Source: JADJNY01 sp046349615 (lineage in GTDB: Bacteria; Planctomycetota; UBA1135; GCA-002686595). From it: a DNA stretch of 64,000 nucleotides. Under the pieces are notes generated by a model. It was not told where the DNA came from, did not search any database, and worked only from the letters and a program-made list of their open reading frames with translations. Made by a program: the position numbers and the translations under genes. How positions within the stretch are numbered: position 1 is the first letter of the stretch; every line of letters starts with the position of its first letter. Below, in pieces: positions 15,813 through 23,425 of the stretch. The stretch covers positions 62,001 to 126,000 of the forward strand of contig JAXMBZ010000014.1 of assembly GCA_046349615.1 (NCBI GenBank), read 5' to 3'.

Positions 15813-16867
15813 AGCGGTTTCTCGTCCGCGGGGTCATAGCGGTCTTGGCTGCCGGCCGGCTCCGGATCGACCATGACGCGCAGACCTGCGTAACGGCCGT
15901 TCACAGGTGGCGGGATCCAGCGCACCGATTCGGCGCCGCCGATGGCCTTCTCGATGGCGTCGCGGTACAGCCGCTCGCGCAGCACGCCCGGGTTGGCGTG
16001 GTACTCGGCTTCGAGCGCGAGGAACGCTTGCGCGGCTCCCCTGGCGCGAGCCTGCTCGGTCGCCGTTTCCGCGCGCGCGGATTGCAGTGCGGCGTCGGTC
16101 TCGGCTTGCGCGCGAGGCACCGTGTTCTGTGCAAACGCGAGCGCTTCCTTCTTCTTCGTCTCGGTCATGATGTACGCGCTCTGCACTTCATCGAACGCCG
16201 GGGCCAGGCTGTGCGGCGGCGCGAGACCGGTGAGTTCGAGCGAGACGAGCGTCAACCCGGAGTGTGCGGCGTCGAGGCCTGCCTGCGCGCGGCGGCTCGC
16301 GGTGGCGATCATTTCCTTGCGACCGTCTGCCAGGACATGATCGATGCCCATCTCGCCGAGCGAGCGGACCATGGCCGCAGTCACCTCGACACGCAGGACG
16401 TCCTCGGAGGACGGTCCGCGGAAAGCCCACTCGGCGGGCTCGCTCACGCGATAGCGGGCGATCATCGATACGTGGACGATGTTCTGGTCGCCGCTCAGGG
16501 CGTAGCCGACCGTCAGCGGATCCAGCCGGTCATCGCTGCTCGGCCAGCGCGAGGTATCCGCGAGCGTGTCGATCGGGATTTGACGCACGTGCTTGGTCTG
16601 AACCCGGATGACCTGATCCACAGGCGCGGGGAAAGCGAAGAGCAGACCGGGGCCGTGCTCCTGCAGCGCCGGCGTGTCGCCGACCAGCCGTCCCCAGCGC
16701 AGGAGCACCGCAACTTCGTCGGCACGAATCACTGTGATGCCGGAGAGCGCGTACAGGATCGCCATCAGCACGATCCACCAGTGCATCCGCTTCCAAACGA
16801 CATCGAAGAGCTGCGCGATTGGCGCAGCCAGACGGCCGAGTTCTGAAGGTTCGCCCGTGCGCCTCAT
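15809..16867 (-). CDS. SPFH/band-7 membrane protein, HflK/HflC-like (third paralogue)
   Basis: A 352-residue protein starting MRRTGEPSELGRLAAP at an ATG that overlaps the preceding TGA. One transmembrane segment (HWWIVLMAILYALSGITVI, about 29-47) is followed by the band-7 entry (DEVAVLLRWGRLVG, HGPGLLFAFPAPVDQVIRV) typical of HflK/HflC. The core continues through VHVSMIARYRVSEPAEW, then a long Ala/Glu/Arg coiled coil (TETKKKEALAFAQNTVPRAQAE). The C-terminus is proline-rich with an HflK-like NPGVLRERLYRDAIE. SPFH proteins build large membrane cages that partition partners such as FtsH. It lies between the HflC-like gene and the ATPase gene, overlapping both by 4 bp, implying strict co-expression. 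Confidence 0.9.
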   Translation of the reverse strand: MRRTGEPSELGRLAAPIAQLFDVVWKRMHWWIVLMAILYALSGITVIRADEVAVLLRWGRLVGDTPALQEHGPGLLFAFPAPVDQVIRVQTKHVRQIPIDTLADTSRWPSSDDRLDPLTVGYALSGDQNIVHVSMIARYRVSEPAEWAFRGPSSEDVLRVEVTAAMVRSLGEMGIDHVLADGRKEMIATASRRAQAGLDAAHSGLTLVSLELTGLAPPHSLAPAFDEVQSAYIMTETKKKEALAFAQNTVPRAQAETDAALQSARAETATEQARARGAAQAFLALEAEYHANPGVLRERLYRDAIEKAIGGAESVRWIPPPVNGRYAGLRVMVDPEPAGSQDRYDPADEKPL

Positions 16868-17766
16868 TTCACCACTTGCGACTCGAGCAGCGAAAACGGC
16901 TCGGTGTCGGTTCGAAGGATCAGCGTCGTGTTGCCCGTGACGAGCTTGTCCAGCGATTCGAGCGAACGCGTGAAGCGGTAGAGTTCCGGATCGACGCTGT
17001 GCGCATCGGCGTACGTCTTTGCGATCTCCGCCGCGGACTTGCCGCGGATCTCCGCTACTTCCTCGGCACCCTTGGCGCGGATTCGCGCGGCTTCCAGCTC
17101 GGCTTCCGAGCGGATGCGGCTCGCTTCGCGCTCGCCCTCGGCGAGGAATCTCGCCGCGTATTGCCGCCGCTCCGCGCGCATCTGTCCGAAGACGGCTTCG
17201 ACGTTTTCCTCGGGCAAGGCGACGCGCTCGATGCGGATCTGCTCGATCTCGACGCCGTAGCTCTGCCTCGCGGCGGGCGCCGTGCTCGCGAGCAACTCGG
17301 CTTCGATCTGATCGACCTGCAGATCCTGCGGGTTGGTCGACACGATCGCAGACAGATCGTGACCGCCGAGCGTGCTGATTGCCGCGTTCGTCAGCAGACC
17401 GTCGAGCTTGCCTTCCGCTTCCTTCTCGTCGCCGATGGACTGCGCGAACGTGAGCACGTCGCCGATCCTCCAGACGATGAACGTGCGCACGATGACGTTC
17501 TTCTTGTCGCGCGTCAGCATCTCGGTGTGTCCGCCTTCGTAGACGCGCCGCCGCATGTCGAACCAGACGGGCAGATCGATCGGCCAAGGGAGCTTCCAGT
17601 GCAGTCCCGCACCCGTGTCGGCGCGCACCGGGCGCCCGAAGCGCGTCAGGAGCACCGCCTGGCCCTCGTGCACGACGAGCGAGATCGAGCTCAGGACGAT
17701 CGCGACGAGCGCGGCCGTGCCGACGATGCCGCGCAGCCAACGTTGCGATTTCACTTCATCAGCCAC
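16864..17766 (-). CDS. SPFH/band-7 membrane protein, HflC-like
   Basis: A 300-residue protein, the usual HflC length. The N-terminal transmembrane helix (WLRGIVGTAALVAIVLSSISL, about 10-30) is followed by HEGQAVLLTRFGRPVR and GAGLHWKLPWPIDLPVWFD, the family signature. Further markers are KNVIVRTFIVWRI and RVALPEENVEAVFGQMRAERRQYAARFLAEGE, the conserved HflC coiled-coil entry. The C-terminus has DPELYRFTRSLESLDKLV. It overlaps the upstream polytopic HflK-like gene by 16 bp and the downstream SPFH gene by 4 bp. In other bacteria HflK-HflC encloses the AAA protease FtsH; no ftsH is encoded here, and the linked partner is instead a P-type ATPase. Confidence 0.93.
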   Translation of the reverse strand: MADEVKSQRWLRGIVGTAALVAIVLSSISLVVHEGQAVLLTRFGRPVRADTGAGLHWKLPWPIDLPVWFDMRRRVYEGGHTEMLTRDKKNVIVRTFIVWRIGDVLTFAQSIGDEKEAEGKLDGLLTNAAISTLGGHDLSAIVSTNPQDLQVDQIEAELLASTAPAARQSYGVEIEQIRIERVALPEENVEAVFGQMRAERRQYAARFLAEGEREASRIRSEAELEAARIRAKGAEEVAEIRGKSAAEIAKTYADAHSVDPELYRFTRSLESLDKLVTGNTTLILRTDTEPFSLLESQVVK

Positions 17767-19502
17767 AGTTCACCTCCGTCGCGTTGAATGCGTCCGTCGA
17801 CCACGGTGTATCGCCGTTCCTTGAGCCCGGTTTCGAGCGACTCGAGCCTCCGCCGAAACCGGTACTCCTCTGGCGCCGCCTTGACCTCCGCCTCCAACGC
17901 GCGAAAGCTCCAAGCTTCGCCGGCCGCTTTTCCTGCGGACTCGAACCCGGCGGCGAGCGCGGCATTCTTGTCCTTGACCACCATCGATTCGGCAGCGGGC
18001 AGGATCTTGTTCGCGTACGCTTGGGCGTCGATCCCCGCCGTCGTCTTCCGCAGCGCGGCCGAGACGACCGCCTGGTAGTCGGTTGCGACCCGCACAGGAG
18101 GGTGCATCCCGCCGACGGTGAACCCGACGATCTCGACGCCCAGACCGGTCGCGTCCGCGTCAGCTTGGATCAACGAGCGGATCTGCTGTGTGAGCGTCGC
18201 GACGTTTTCGGACAGCGCCTGGGTCAGCGTCAGTCCAACCGTCAGCTTCATCACGGCCCGATATCCGATCGCGCGCAATGCGTCGGCGGGATTCTGCGTG
18301 TGGTACCACCAAGCCGCCGGATCGGCGATGCGGAAGGTCACCGCTGCGTCGATGGCGATCAGGTCGCGGCCGTCGCCCAGCAACAAGGTGTACTCGCTCT
18401 TGCTGTGCCGCCTCGCCCAGAGCACGTCTTCCGGACCGGATTCCTTCTCTTCCTCGTGACCTATGGACAGCTCCTGCACGCGGCGGGTCGGAACGCGCAC
18501 GACGCGATCGGCCGGCCACGGCCAGTGAAGGTGCACGCCGGGCTCGAGCGGTGGACCATCGTCGGGCACGCCGTAGTGTTCGACGAGCCCGGCTTCCTCG
18601 ACGCCGACCACCGTGAGCGACGTCGACAACCAACCGAGCACGACGAGCGCCAGGATGATCGGCTCGGCGCTCCTGCGAACCAGATCGAGCGCCCAGGTCG
18701 AGCGCAGATCGATCCCGAATCTCTCCTGCAGCGCGTCGCCCGCGCTCGAGATGGGATTTGCGCGGCTTCCCAGCGCCACGAGCACGCGGAGGTTCGCTGG
18801 GAAAACGCGCTCATCGGGACGCGTCTCGGTGAGGAACAGCTCGATGCAGACGAGCGATTCGAGCGCGAGGATCACGAGCTGAATCGTGCGCACCGTGCCC
18901 GTGAAGTCGAGCCAGGCGAGCCCGACGGCGAGCGCGGAAAGGAGGAACAGCCAGCTCATCAGTCGTGCGCCACGCGAGAGAGCTGGCCCCTCCGGCAGCC
19001 GCTGCGGATCAATTTTCGCGAAGTAGGTCGCCGCGCTGGCGGCGATCGAGACGCCGAACAGGCACACTGCCGCCGTCGCGAGCGCCAGTGCAGGACGAGG
19101 GCTCCGAACCTCGTTCGACCCAAGCAACAGGGCGAGGAATGCGGCGCTCGAAACGGCGATCCAACCCTGTGGCGTCTTGACCCGGCGCCAGAGCCAGGCA
19201 GGCCAACCCAGCCAGGGGTTGGAAGCAGCAGCTCTGGGCGGCGCTTCGATCTCCTGCGGAGTTTCAGCGACTTCGAGCTGCGCTCGTGCGCGCCTGCGCG
19301 CAGCGATGCAGACGCCGACGAGAACGCCGGTCGAGATGGATAGCCCGCCTGCGGCCTCGAGGACGACACCGTTGCCGGTCAGCAACCCGAGGACCGAGAG
19401 CGACAAGCCTCCGACGACGGACAGCACCAGGACGGCGAGCACGGCCGTGTTGATGCGAGAGCTCGGCGGGTCTCCAGGGGCAGTCGGGGAGTCGTTTTCC
19501 AT
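17751..19502 (-). CDS. Polytopic SPFH/HflK-like membrane protein
   Basis: A 583-residue protein from the ATG at 19502 (AAGGA just upstream); an earlier in-frame start at 19628 would add non-conserved sequence. The N-terminal half has about seven predicted membrane segments (for example INTAVLAVLVLSVVGGLSL, GWIAVSSAAFLALLLGS, TIQLVILALESLVCIELFL, AEPIILALVVLGWLSTSL). The C-terminal half is an HflK-like SPFH domain (VEEAGLVEHYGVPDDGPPLE, GVHLHWPWPADRVVRVPTRR, IDAAVTFRIADPAAWW). A standard HflK has one helix, so the multi-helix N-terminus is a notable addition. It is first in the SPFH-ATPase operon, about 133 bp downstream of a bL33 pseudogene whose leader probably supplies the promoter. Confidence 0.88.
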   Translation of the reverse strand: MENDSPTAPGDPPSSRINTAVLAVLVLSVVGGLSLSVLGLLTGNGVVLEAAGGLSISTGVLVGVCIAARRRARAQLEVAETPQEIEAPPRAAASNPWLGWPAWLWRRVKTPQGWIAVSSAAFLALLLGSNEVRSPRPALALATAAVCLFGVSIAASAATYFAKIDPQRLPEGPALSRGARLMSWLFLLSALAVGLAWLDFTGTVRTIQLVILALESLVCIELFLTETRPDERVFPANLRVLVALGSRANPISSAGDALQERFGIDLRSTWALDLVRRSAEPIILALVVLGWLSTSLTVVGVEEAGLVEHYGVPDDGPPLEPGVHLHWPWPADRVVRVPTRRVQELSIGHEEEKESGPEDVLWARRHSKSEYTLLLGDGRDLIAIDAAVTFRIADPAAWWYHTQNPADALRAIGYRAVMKLTVGLTLTQALSENVATLTQQIRSLIQADADATGLGVEIVGFTVGGMHPPVRVATDYQAVVSAALRKTTAGIDAQAYANKILPAAESMVVKDKNAALAAGFESAGKAAGEAWSFRALEAEVKAAPEEYRFRRRLESLETGLKERRYTVVDGRIQRDGGELWLMK

Positions 19503-19622
19503 GTTCCTTGCCGTGATCGGTCCGGATCTCGAGGCGTGGTGCAGCGGCACCCTCGGCGGCTCGCCTACCTCGCTCGCTCCTGGTCGCGAAACCAAGCCAG
19601 GCGAGGCGCAATCAACTCCGGA

Positions 19623-19895
19623 GCGCAACGACCGTCACAGCTTCTTCTCCTTGTGCGGTCAGTGCTCCCGGCAGAAGCGGCAGCACTTCTTCCTCTCGAG
19701 CTCGGTCGCCTTGAGGCGCTCGTGGGTCGTGTAGCGACTGCGCCCCGCCGTCGCGCAGCCGAAGCACTCGAGGTAGACGTAGCGCTCCTTGATCTTCATG
19801 GACGTCCGCAGGCTCCGATCCCCGCTCGGCCCCTGCGAGTTCCAATCCGTTCGCGAGAATCCGGCGGCCTCTGCGCTCTCCGCGCGGGCTCAGGT
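19623..19895. repeat. 273-bp direct repeat, copy 2 (bL33 pseudogene plus upstream region)
   Basis: Partner of 13571-13843 in the same orientation. It includes the bL33 pseudogene and about 96 bp upstream. Similarity stops abruptly at both ends, which supports a segmental duplication rather than independent genes. Confidence 0.9.
19635..19799 (-). pseudogene. bL33 pseudogene (decayed duplicate)
   Basis: Clearly homologous to bL33 at 13583-13750, starting MKIKERYVYLECFGCATAG. It carries a 3-nt deletion (Tyr-Lys replaced by Glu at about residue 33), several charge-changing substitutions (Lys to Glu, Tyr to Cys) and a Trp-to-stop change (TGG to TGA) after CRFCREH, removing the last eight residues. 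The original stop codon is still recognisable at 19635-19637. Both CxxC pairs survive. The upstream region is retained and may now act mainly as leader or promoter for the SPFH-ATPase operon. Confidence 0.85.
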
Positions 19896-20348
19896 CGAGT
19901 CACGGGCGAGCCTTCGGCGGGCTGCGATGGTCGGACGCTTCCGGTGGAACGGCACTCACGGCACTTGGAGAATCGCGGTCCAAGCCACCGCCCCCGAGAC
20001 TGCCGTGCCTTCCAGGGGCATGGTGTTCACGCCCGACTCTCCGGTCCCGACAACGACCAGGGCCAGCCGCCTCCGGGTCTTGGGACCAAACCGGCTCCTC
20101 GAGCGTGCACAGGAGCACATCGCGCCGAGCACGGCACGTGGCGCGCTCGGCCACGACCGCCAGCTCGGCGAGCTCGACGACGGGCCGAGGGCCCTTCGGG
20201 TCGAGGGGTGCAGGATCGACGCGTCGATCCTGTCCGCGGGCAGAGGACTCCACGCCTTCCGAACTCCCGCGGAGGTGTTCCCGATGTCCCCGGTTGCACA
20301 CCTCCGCGGGTCGGATGCGATTCGTCCGGCTCCTACGCCGATCCTGAA
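19896..20348. other. 453-bp region without a confident gene
   Basis: Located between repeat copy 2 and a small secreted protein gene. Short minus-strand frames exist, one with a hydrophobic stretch (LALVVVGTGESGVNTMPLEG near 19,980-20,070), but none has a good start, a recognisable domain or a clear family. It may contain decayed sequence at the edge of the duplicated block. Confidence 0.4.
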
Positions 20349-21101
20349 TCAGCCGTCGGCGTCGTCGCCCACCTGAGCGGCTTGGATCGCTTCGCCGAGG
20401 AGCGCCTGAACCGAATCGATCGCGAACAGGAGCTCATCTTCCTCGACGATCCAGGAGCCCTCGCACTCGGCTCCATCCTCGAGGCTGGGGCCGCACCACT
20501 GCAGATAGTCCGCCGGCGACGCAGGCAGTGCACCTTCGACGTAGGGACCGAGCACGTAGCACGTGTTCATGTCCGGCGTCGGACCTCCGCAGGCGCTGTC
20601 GTCGAGTTCGATGGACACCGTTTCGAGCGCCGCCAGCCACTGATCGGGAGACGGAGGCGGATTTCCGGCGGCGAGGAGCGCGCGCTTGATCGAGTCCTGC
20701 GTCCACTTGATGAGCCGACGCATCGTCCGGTGCTCCTTCACCGTCCCGACCCACAGCACGCGTTTGCCGCCGCGCGCGTAGATGATGACCATGTCCTCGT
20801 CGTCGCCGTTGAACACGTCTTCGGGGCCGCCGACGAGCACATCGTCTGCATCTCCGTCCGTTGCGTTGAGGACGTCTCTCGCACCGTCGGAAGCAGGCTG
20901 CGAGTCGTAGAGGAAATCCGCGTCGTTGGGATGAACGTCGACGATCACCTGGCTGCCCGCGGAGCCCGTGACGACGCTGTCTCCCGGCCCACCTGGGACC
21001 ATGGGGGGCATCGGCGTGATCGGCGGCGGGTTGCGGACCTGGGCGGCGAGGGGGCCCGTGAGTGCGGCAAGCGCGAGGAGGGCGAGGAGTTGTCTGCGCA
21101 T
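20349..21101 (-). CDS. Secreted protein of unknown function
   Basis: A 250-residue protein with a clear signal peptide (MRRQLLALLALAALTGPLAAQ, cleavage after about residue 20). A Pro-rich linker (PPPITPMPPMVPGGPGD) leads to an acidic region rich in Asp/Asn (DVHPNDADFLYDSQP, NATDGDADDVLVGGPEDV, NGDDEDMVIIYARGG), which looks like calcium-loop sequence of haemolysin-type repeats. The C-terminal half has four to five cysteines (SACGGPTPDMNTCYVLGPYV, WCGPSLEDGAECEGSW), probably in disulfides. I do not recognise the family. It lacks the shared FCFGDG C-terminal domain of its neighbours. Overall acidic, consistent with an extracellular location. Confidence 0.75.
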   Translation of the reverse strand: MRRQLLALLALAALTGPLAAQVRNPPPITPMPPMVPGGPGDSVVTGSAGSQVIVDVHPNDADFLYDSQPASDGARDVLNATDGDADDVLVGGPEDVFNGDDEDMVIIYARGGKRVLWVGTVKEHRTMRRLIKWTQDSIKRALLAAGNPPPSPDQWLAALETVSIELDDSACGGPTPDMNTCYVLGPYVEGALPASPADYLQWCGPSLEDGAECEGSWIVEEDELLFAIDSVQALLGEAIQAAQVGDDADG

Positions 21102-21644
21102 ACTGGAAACCGTGGAGGGTCAGGCGGTCATGCTCGATGGACGACCGTTGCGGCCCGCGCGATGCCGGCCTCCCAACGATCGACGGAGGAAGTCCTCGGA
21201 CGAGCAGCGCCACCCCGGATAGGCTGCGGCTGCGACTGAGTCGTCGGGCTTCAAGAACAAGGCGTCACGCCTTCTTCCCTCCGCCGGAGTTCCGTCGATT
21301 TCTCTGCGGCACGCGTCCCGGCGGCTCCTCCGTTTCGCTCGTCCCACGCGTCCAGATCGACGAGCCACGACGGACTCGCGCGCGCCTCGAACGACGGAAG
21401 GAGGTCCCGCAGCGAGAAGGACCGGGCCGCGTGCTTCCTGTGCCGCGTCGGCGTCCTCCTGGAAGGTGCTGCTGCGCGGCCCGCTCGCCTTGTGGAGCGC
21501 CGACGCGCGGCCACGGCGCCGCTCGACCCCATTTGAAAGGACCGTCATCCCCGCCCCTCGCTCGGCGTGGGAACCTCCAGGGAAGTCGGGCCTCGCGCGG
21601 GCTCGACGGCTTCGACCCGGTCCCTCAGCCACTCCGACGACGAC
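21102..21644. other. 543-bp divergent intergenic region
   Basis: Between a minus-strand and a plus-strand secreted-protein gene; it should hold two promoters. No RNA gene, repeat or convincing coding stretch was seen. Short frames here are arginine-rich shadows. Confidence 0.45.
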
Positions 21645-23267
21645 ATGGCCTTCTCTTCCGCCTCGAACTCGTTCCGCCCCCTTCCCCTCGCCACCTCCGC
21701 GCTCCTCGCCGCGCCACTGCTCGCCCTGAGCGCGCGCGCGCAGAGCGTCCTCTTCCAGCCGCGCGTCGACTTCGGGCTCGCCCAGCCCAACGCGATCCAA
21801 TCCGTCCAGGCGGACTTCGACCACGACGGACACCTCGACCTCGCCGTGTCCATGGAGGGCCAAGGCGCCGGGAAGGTCGAGGTCCTCTTCGGCGACGGCA
21901 GCGCCGACTTCGGCACGACGACCGAGTTCAACGCGTACGTCGCGTGGGGCCTCGGCACGGCGGACTTCAACGGCGACGGGTGGAAGGACCTCGCCGTGAC
22001 GTCGAAGGCGTGGTCCTCGCACCAGGTCGGCATCGTCCTCAACGATCAGAACGGCGGCTTCTCGGGCGGCTCGAGCGTCTCCACGCTCGCCACTCCGCCG
22101 ACCGGCGTCGTCGGTGGCGACTTCGACGGCGACGGCATCCTCGACCTCGCGGCCGTCAGCGAGAGCGGCGGCTACGCCGTCGATTGGTTCCACGGCTACG
22201 GCGCGGGGACCTTCAGCAGCTTCCACGTCGTCCCCAACACGACCAGCCTCGCGGGCTCGCGCATCTACACCGGCCATTTCAACGCCGACGCGCACCTCGA
22301 CCTCGTGATCACGCACGCGAGCGGCGTGATGGTCCTCCTGAACGACGCGCTCGGCACGGGCAACTTCAACGCGTCGAGCGGCATCACGTTGAGCGAGAAC
22401 ATCGGAAGCCTCGCCGTCGCCGATCTCGACGGCGACGGGAAGGACGACCTGCTCACCGGCGGCGGTTCGGGCAACCTGCGCGTGTGGCACGGCCTCGGCA
22501 ACGGCGGGTTCACGCTTTCGAACACGTACGCGACCACGACCGCGCCGCTCGAGATCTCGCTCGGCGACGTGAACCGCGACGGCCGCCTCGACGCGCTGCT
22601 CGTCGGCTACTCCGGCGTCCAGCTCTTCTTCGGCCAGGGCGGCGGAGCGTTCGGCTCGCCGCAGACCATCCCCGCCGGGCTCTATCCGGTGAGCGGGCAG
22701 ATCGGCGATTGGGACGAGGACGGCTGGCCCGACCTCGCCGTCGTCTGCAAGAACAACGCGGCGTCGGACGCGCTCGTTTCGATCTACGTGCAGCGTCCCA
22801 CCGGGGTCGGGTTCTGCTTCGGCGACGGCACGGGCGCCGCCTGTCCCTGCGGCAACGACGGAGCGCCGGGCCACGGTTGCGGGAACTCCACGAACGCCGC
22901 GGGCGCGCTCCTCGTCGCCGCGGGCGTCCCGAGCGTCCTTTCCGACACGGTCGCGCTCGACGCGAGCGCGCTGACGGGCGCCACGTGCGTGTTCTTCCAA
23001 GGCAGCGCGCAGATGGCGCCCATCGTCGTCGACGACGGCCTCGGCTGCGTCACCGGCACGGTGGTCCGCCTCGGGACGAAGGCGATCGGCGGCGGGAGCG
23101 CGCGCTTCCCGCAGATCGGCGACCCGCTGATCAGCGTCCGCGGGGCGGTCCCCGCGGCGGGCGGCACGCGCTACTACCAGTGTTTCTATCGCAACGCGGT
23201 CGCGGCGTTTTGTCCGCCCGCGACGAGCAACCGCTCGAACGGCGTCGCAGTCACTTGGGTCCCGTGA
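21645..23267 (+). CDS. Secreted FG-GAP/VCBS beta-propeller protein with FCFGDG C-terminal domain
   Basis: A 540-residue exported protein starting MAFSSASNSFRPLPLATSALL, with the signal peptide ending near ARAQS. Residues about 45-385 contain repeated FG-GAP/VCBS units with the calcium-loop signature DxDxDGxxDL (DFDHDGHLDLAV, DFNGDGWKDLAV, DFDGDGILDLAA, DLDGDGKDDLLT, DVNRDGRLDALL, DWDEDGWPDLAV), forming a seven-bladed-propeller-like domain. The last 150 residues are the Cys-rich domain FCFGDGTGAACPCGNDG, with a late FCPP and terminal VTWVP, shared with the proteins at 23426 and 29332. The Met at 21645 follows the SHSDDD stretch and fits the signal peptide; longer starts are unlikely. Probably a cell-surface or released adhesion-type protein. 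Confidence 0.9.
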   Translation: MAFSSASNSFRPLPLATSALLAAPLLALSARAQSVLFQPRVDFGLAQPNAIQSVQADFDHDGHLDLAVSMEGQGAGKVEVLFGDGSADFGTTTEFNAYVAWGLGTADFNGDGWKDLAVTSKAWSSHQVGIVLNDQNGGFSGGSSVSTLATPPTGVVGGDFDGDGILDLAAVSESGGYAVDWFHGYGAGTFSSFHVVPNTTSLAGSRIYTGHFNADAHLDLVITHASGVMVLLNDALGTGNFNASSGITLSENIGSLAVADLDGDGKDDLLTGGGSGNLRVWHGLGNGGFTLSNTYATTTAPLEISLGDVNRDGRLDALLVGYSGVQLFFGQGGGAFGSPQTIPAGLYPVSGQIGDWDEDGWPDLAVVCKNNAASDALVSIYVQRPTGVGFCFGDGTGAACPCGNDGAPGHGCGNSTNAAGALLVAAGVPSVLSDTVALDASALTGATCVFFQGSAQMAPIVVDDGLGCVTGTVVRLGTKAIGGGSARFPQIGDPLISVRGAVPAAGGTRYYQCFYRNAVAAFCPPATSNRSNGVAVTWVP

Positions 23268-23341
23268 CGCGCGGCGCGACGCACACCCACCACGACGCGG
23301 CGCGAGGCGCGTGACCGCCCGCGGAGTTCGCGCCTGAACGC

Positions 23342-23376
23342 CGCGAGGCCGACGGCTCGTCGCCATCGGCCTCGCG
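23342..23376. terminator. Bidirectional hairpin between convergent genes
   Basis: A perfect 11-bp inverted repeat, CGCGAGGCCGA (23342-23352) and TCGGCCTCGCG (23366-23376), with a 13-nt loop. It sits between the 3' ends of two convergent secreted-protein genes. There is no strong T-run on either side, so it is a plausible but unproven terminator for both. Confidence 0.5.
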
Positions 23377-23425
23377 CAAGCTCCGAGTCACGCGCGCCGA
23401 GTTGCCCCGGCGCGCGCACTCGACA

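Noticed and set aside
19980..20070. Short minus-strand frame with a hydrophobic stretch (LALVVVGTGESGVNTMPLEG)
   Set aside because: Starts without a good ribosome-binding site, about 50 codons, no recognisable family; likely fortuitous or decayed.
9627..21101. A complete genomic island with integrase and att sites
   Set aside because: No integrase or transposase gene and no second copy of the tRNA 3' end was seen, so only a composition-based suspicion remains.
21251..21532. A 93-residue minus-strand protein in the gap between two secreted-protein genes
   Set aside because: Low-complexity Arg/Ala-rich start, no domain and no operon context; more likely a shadow frame.
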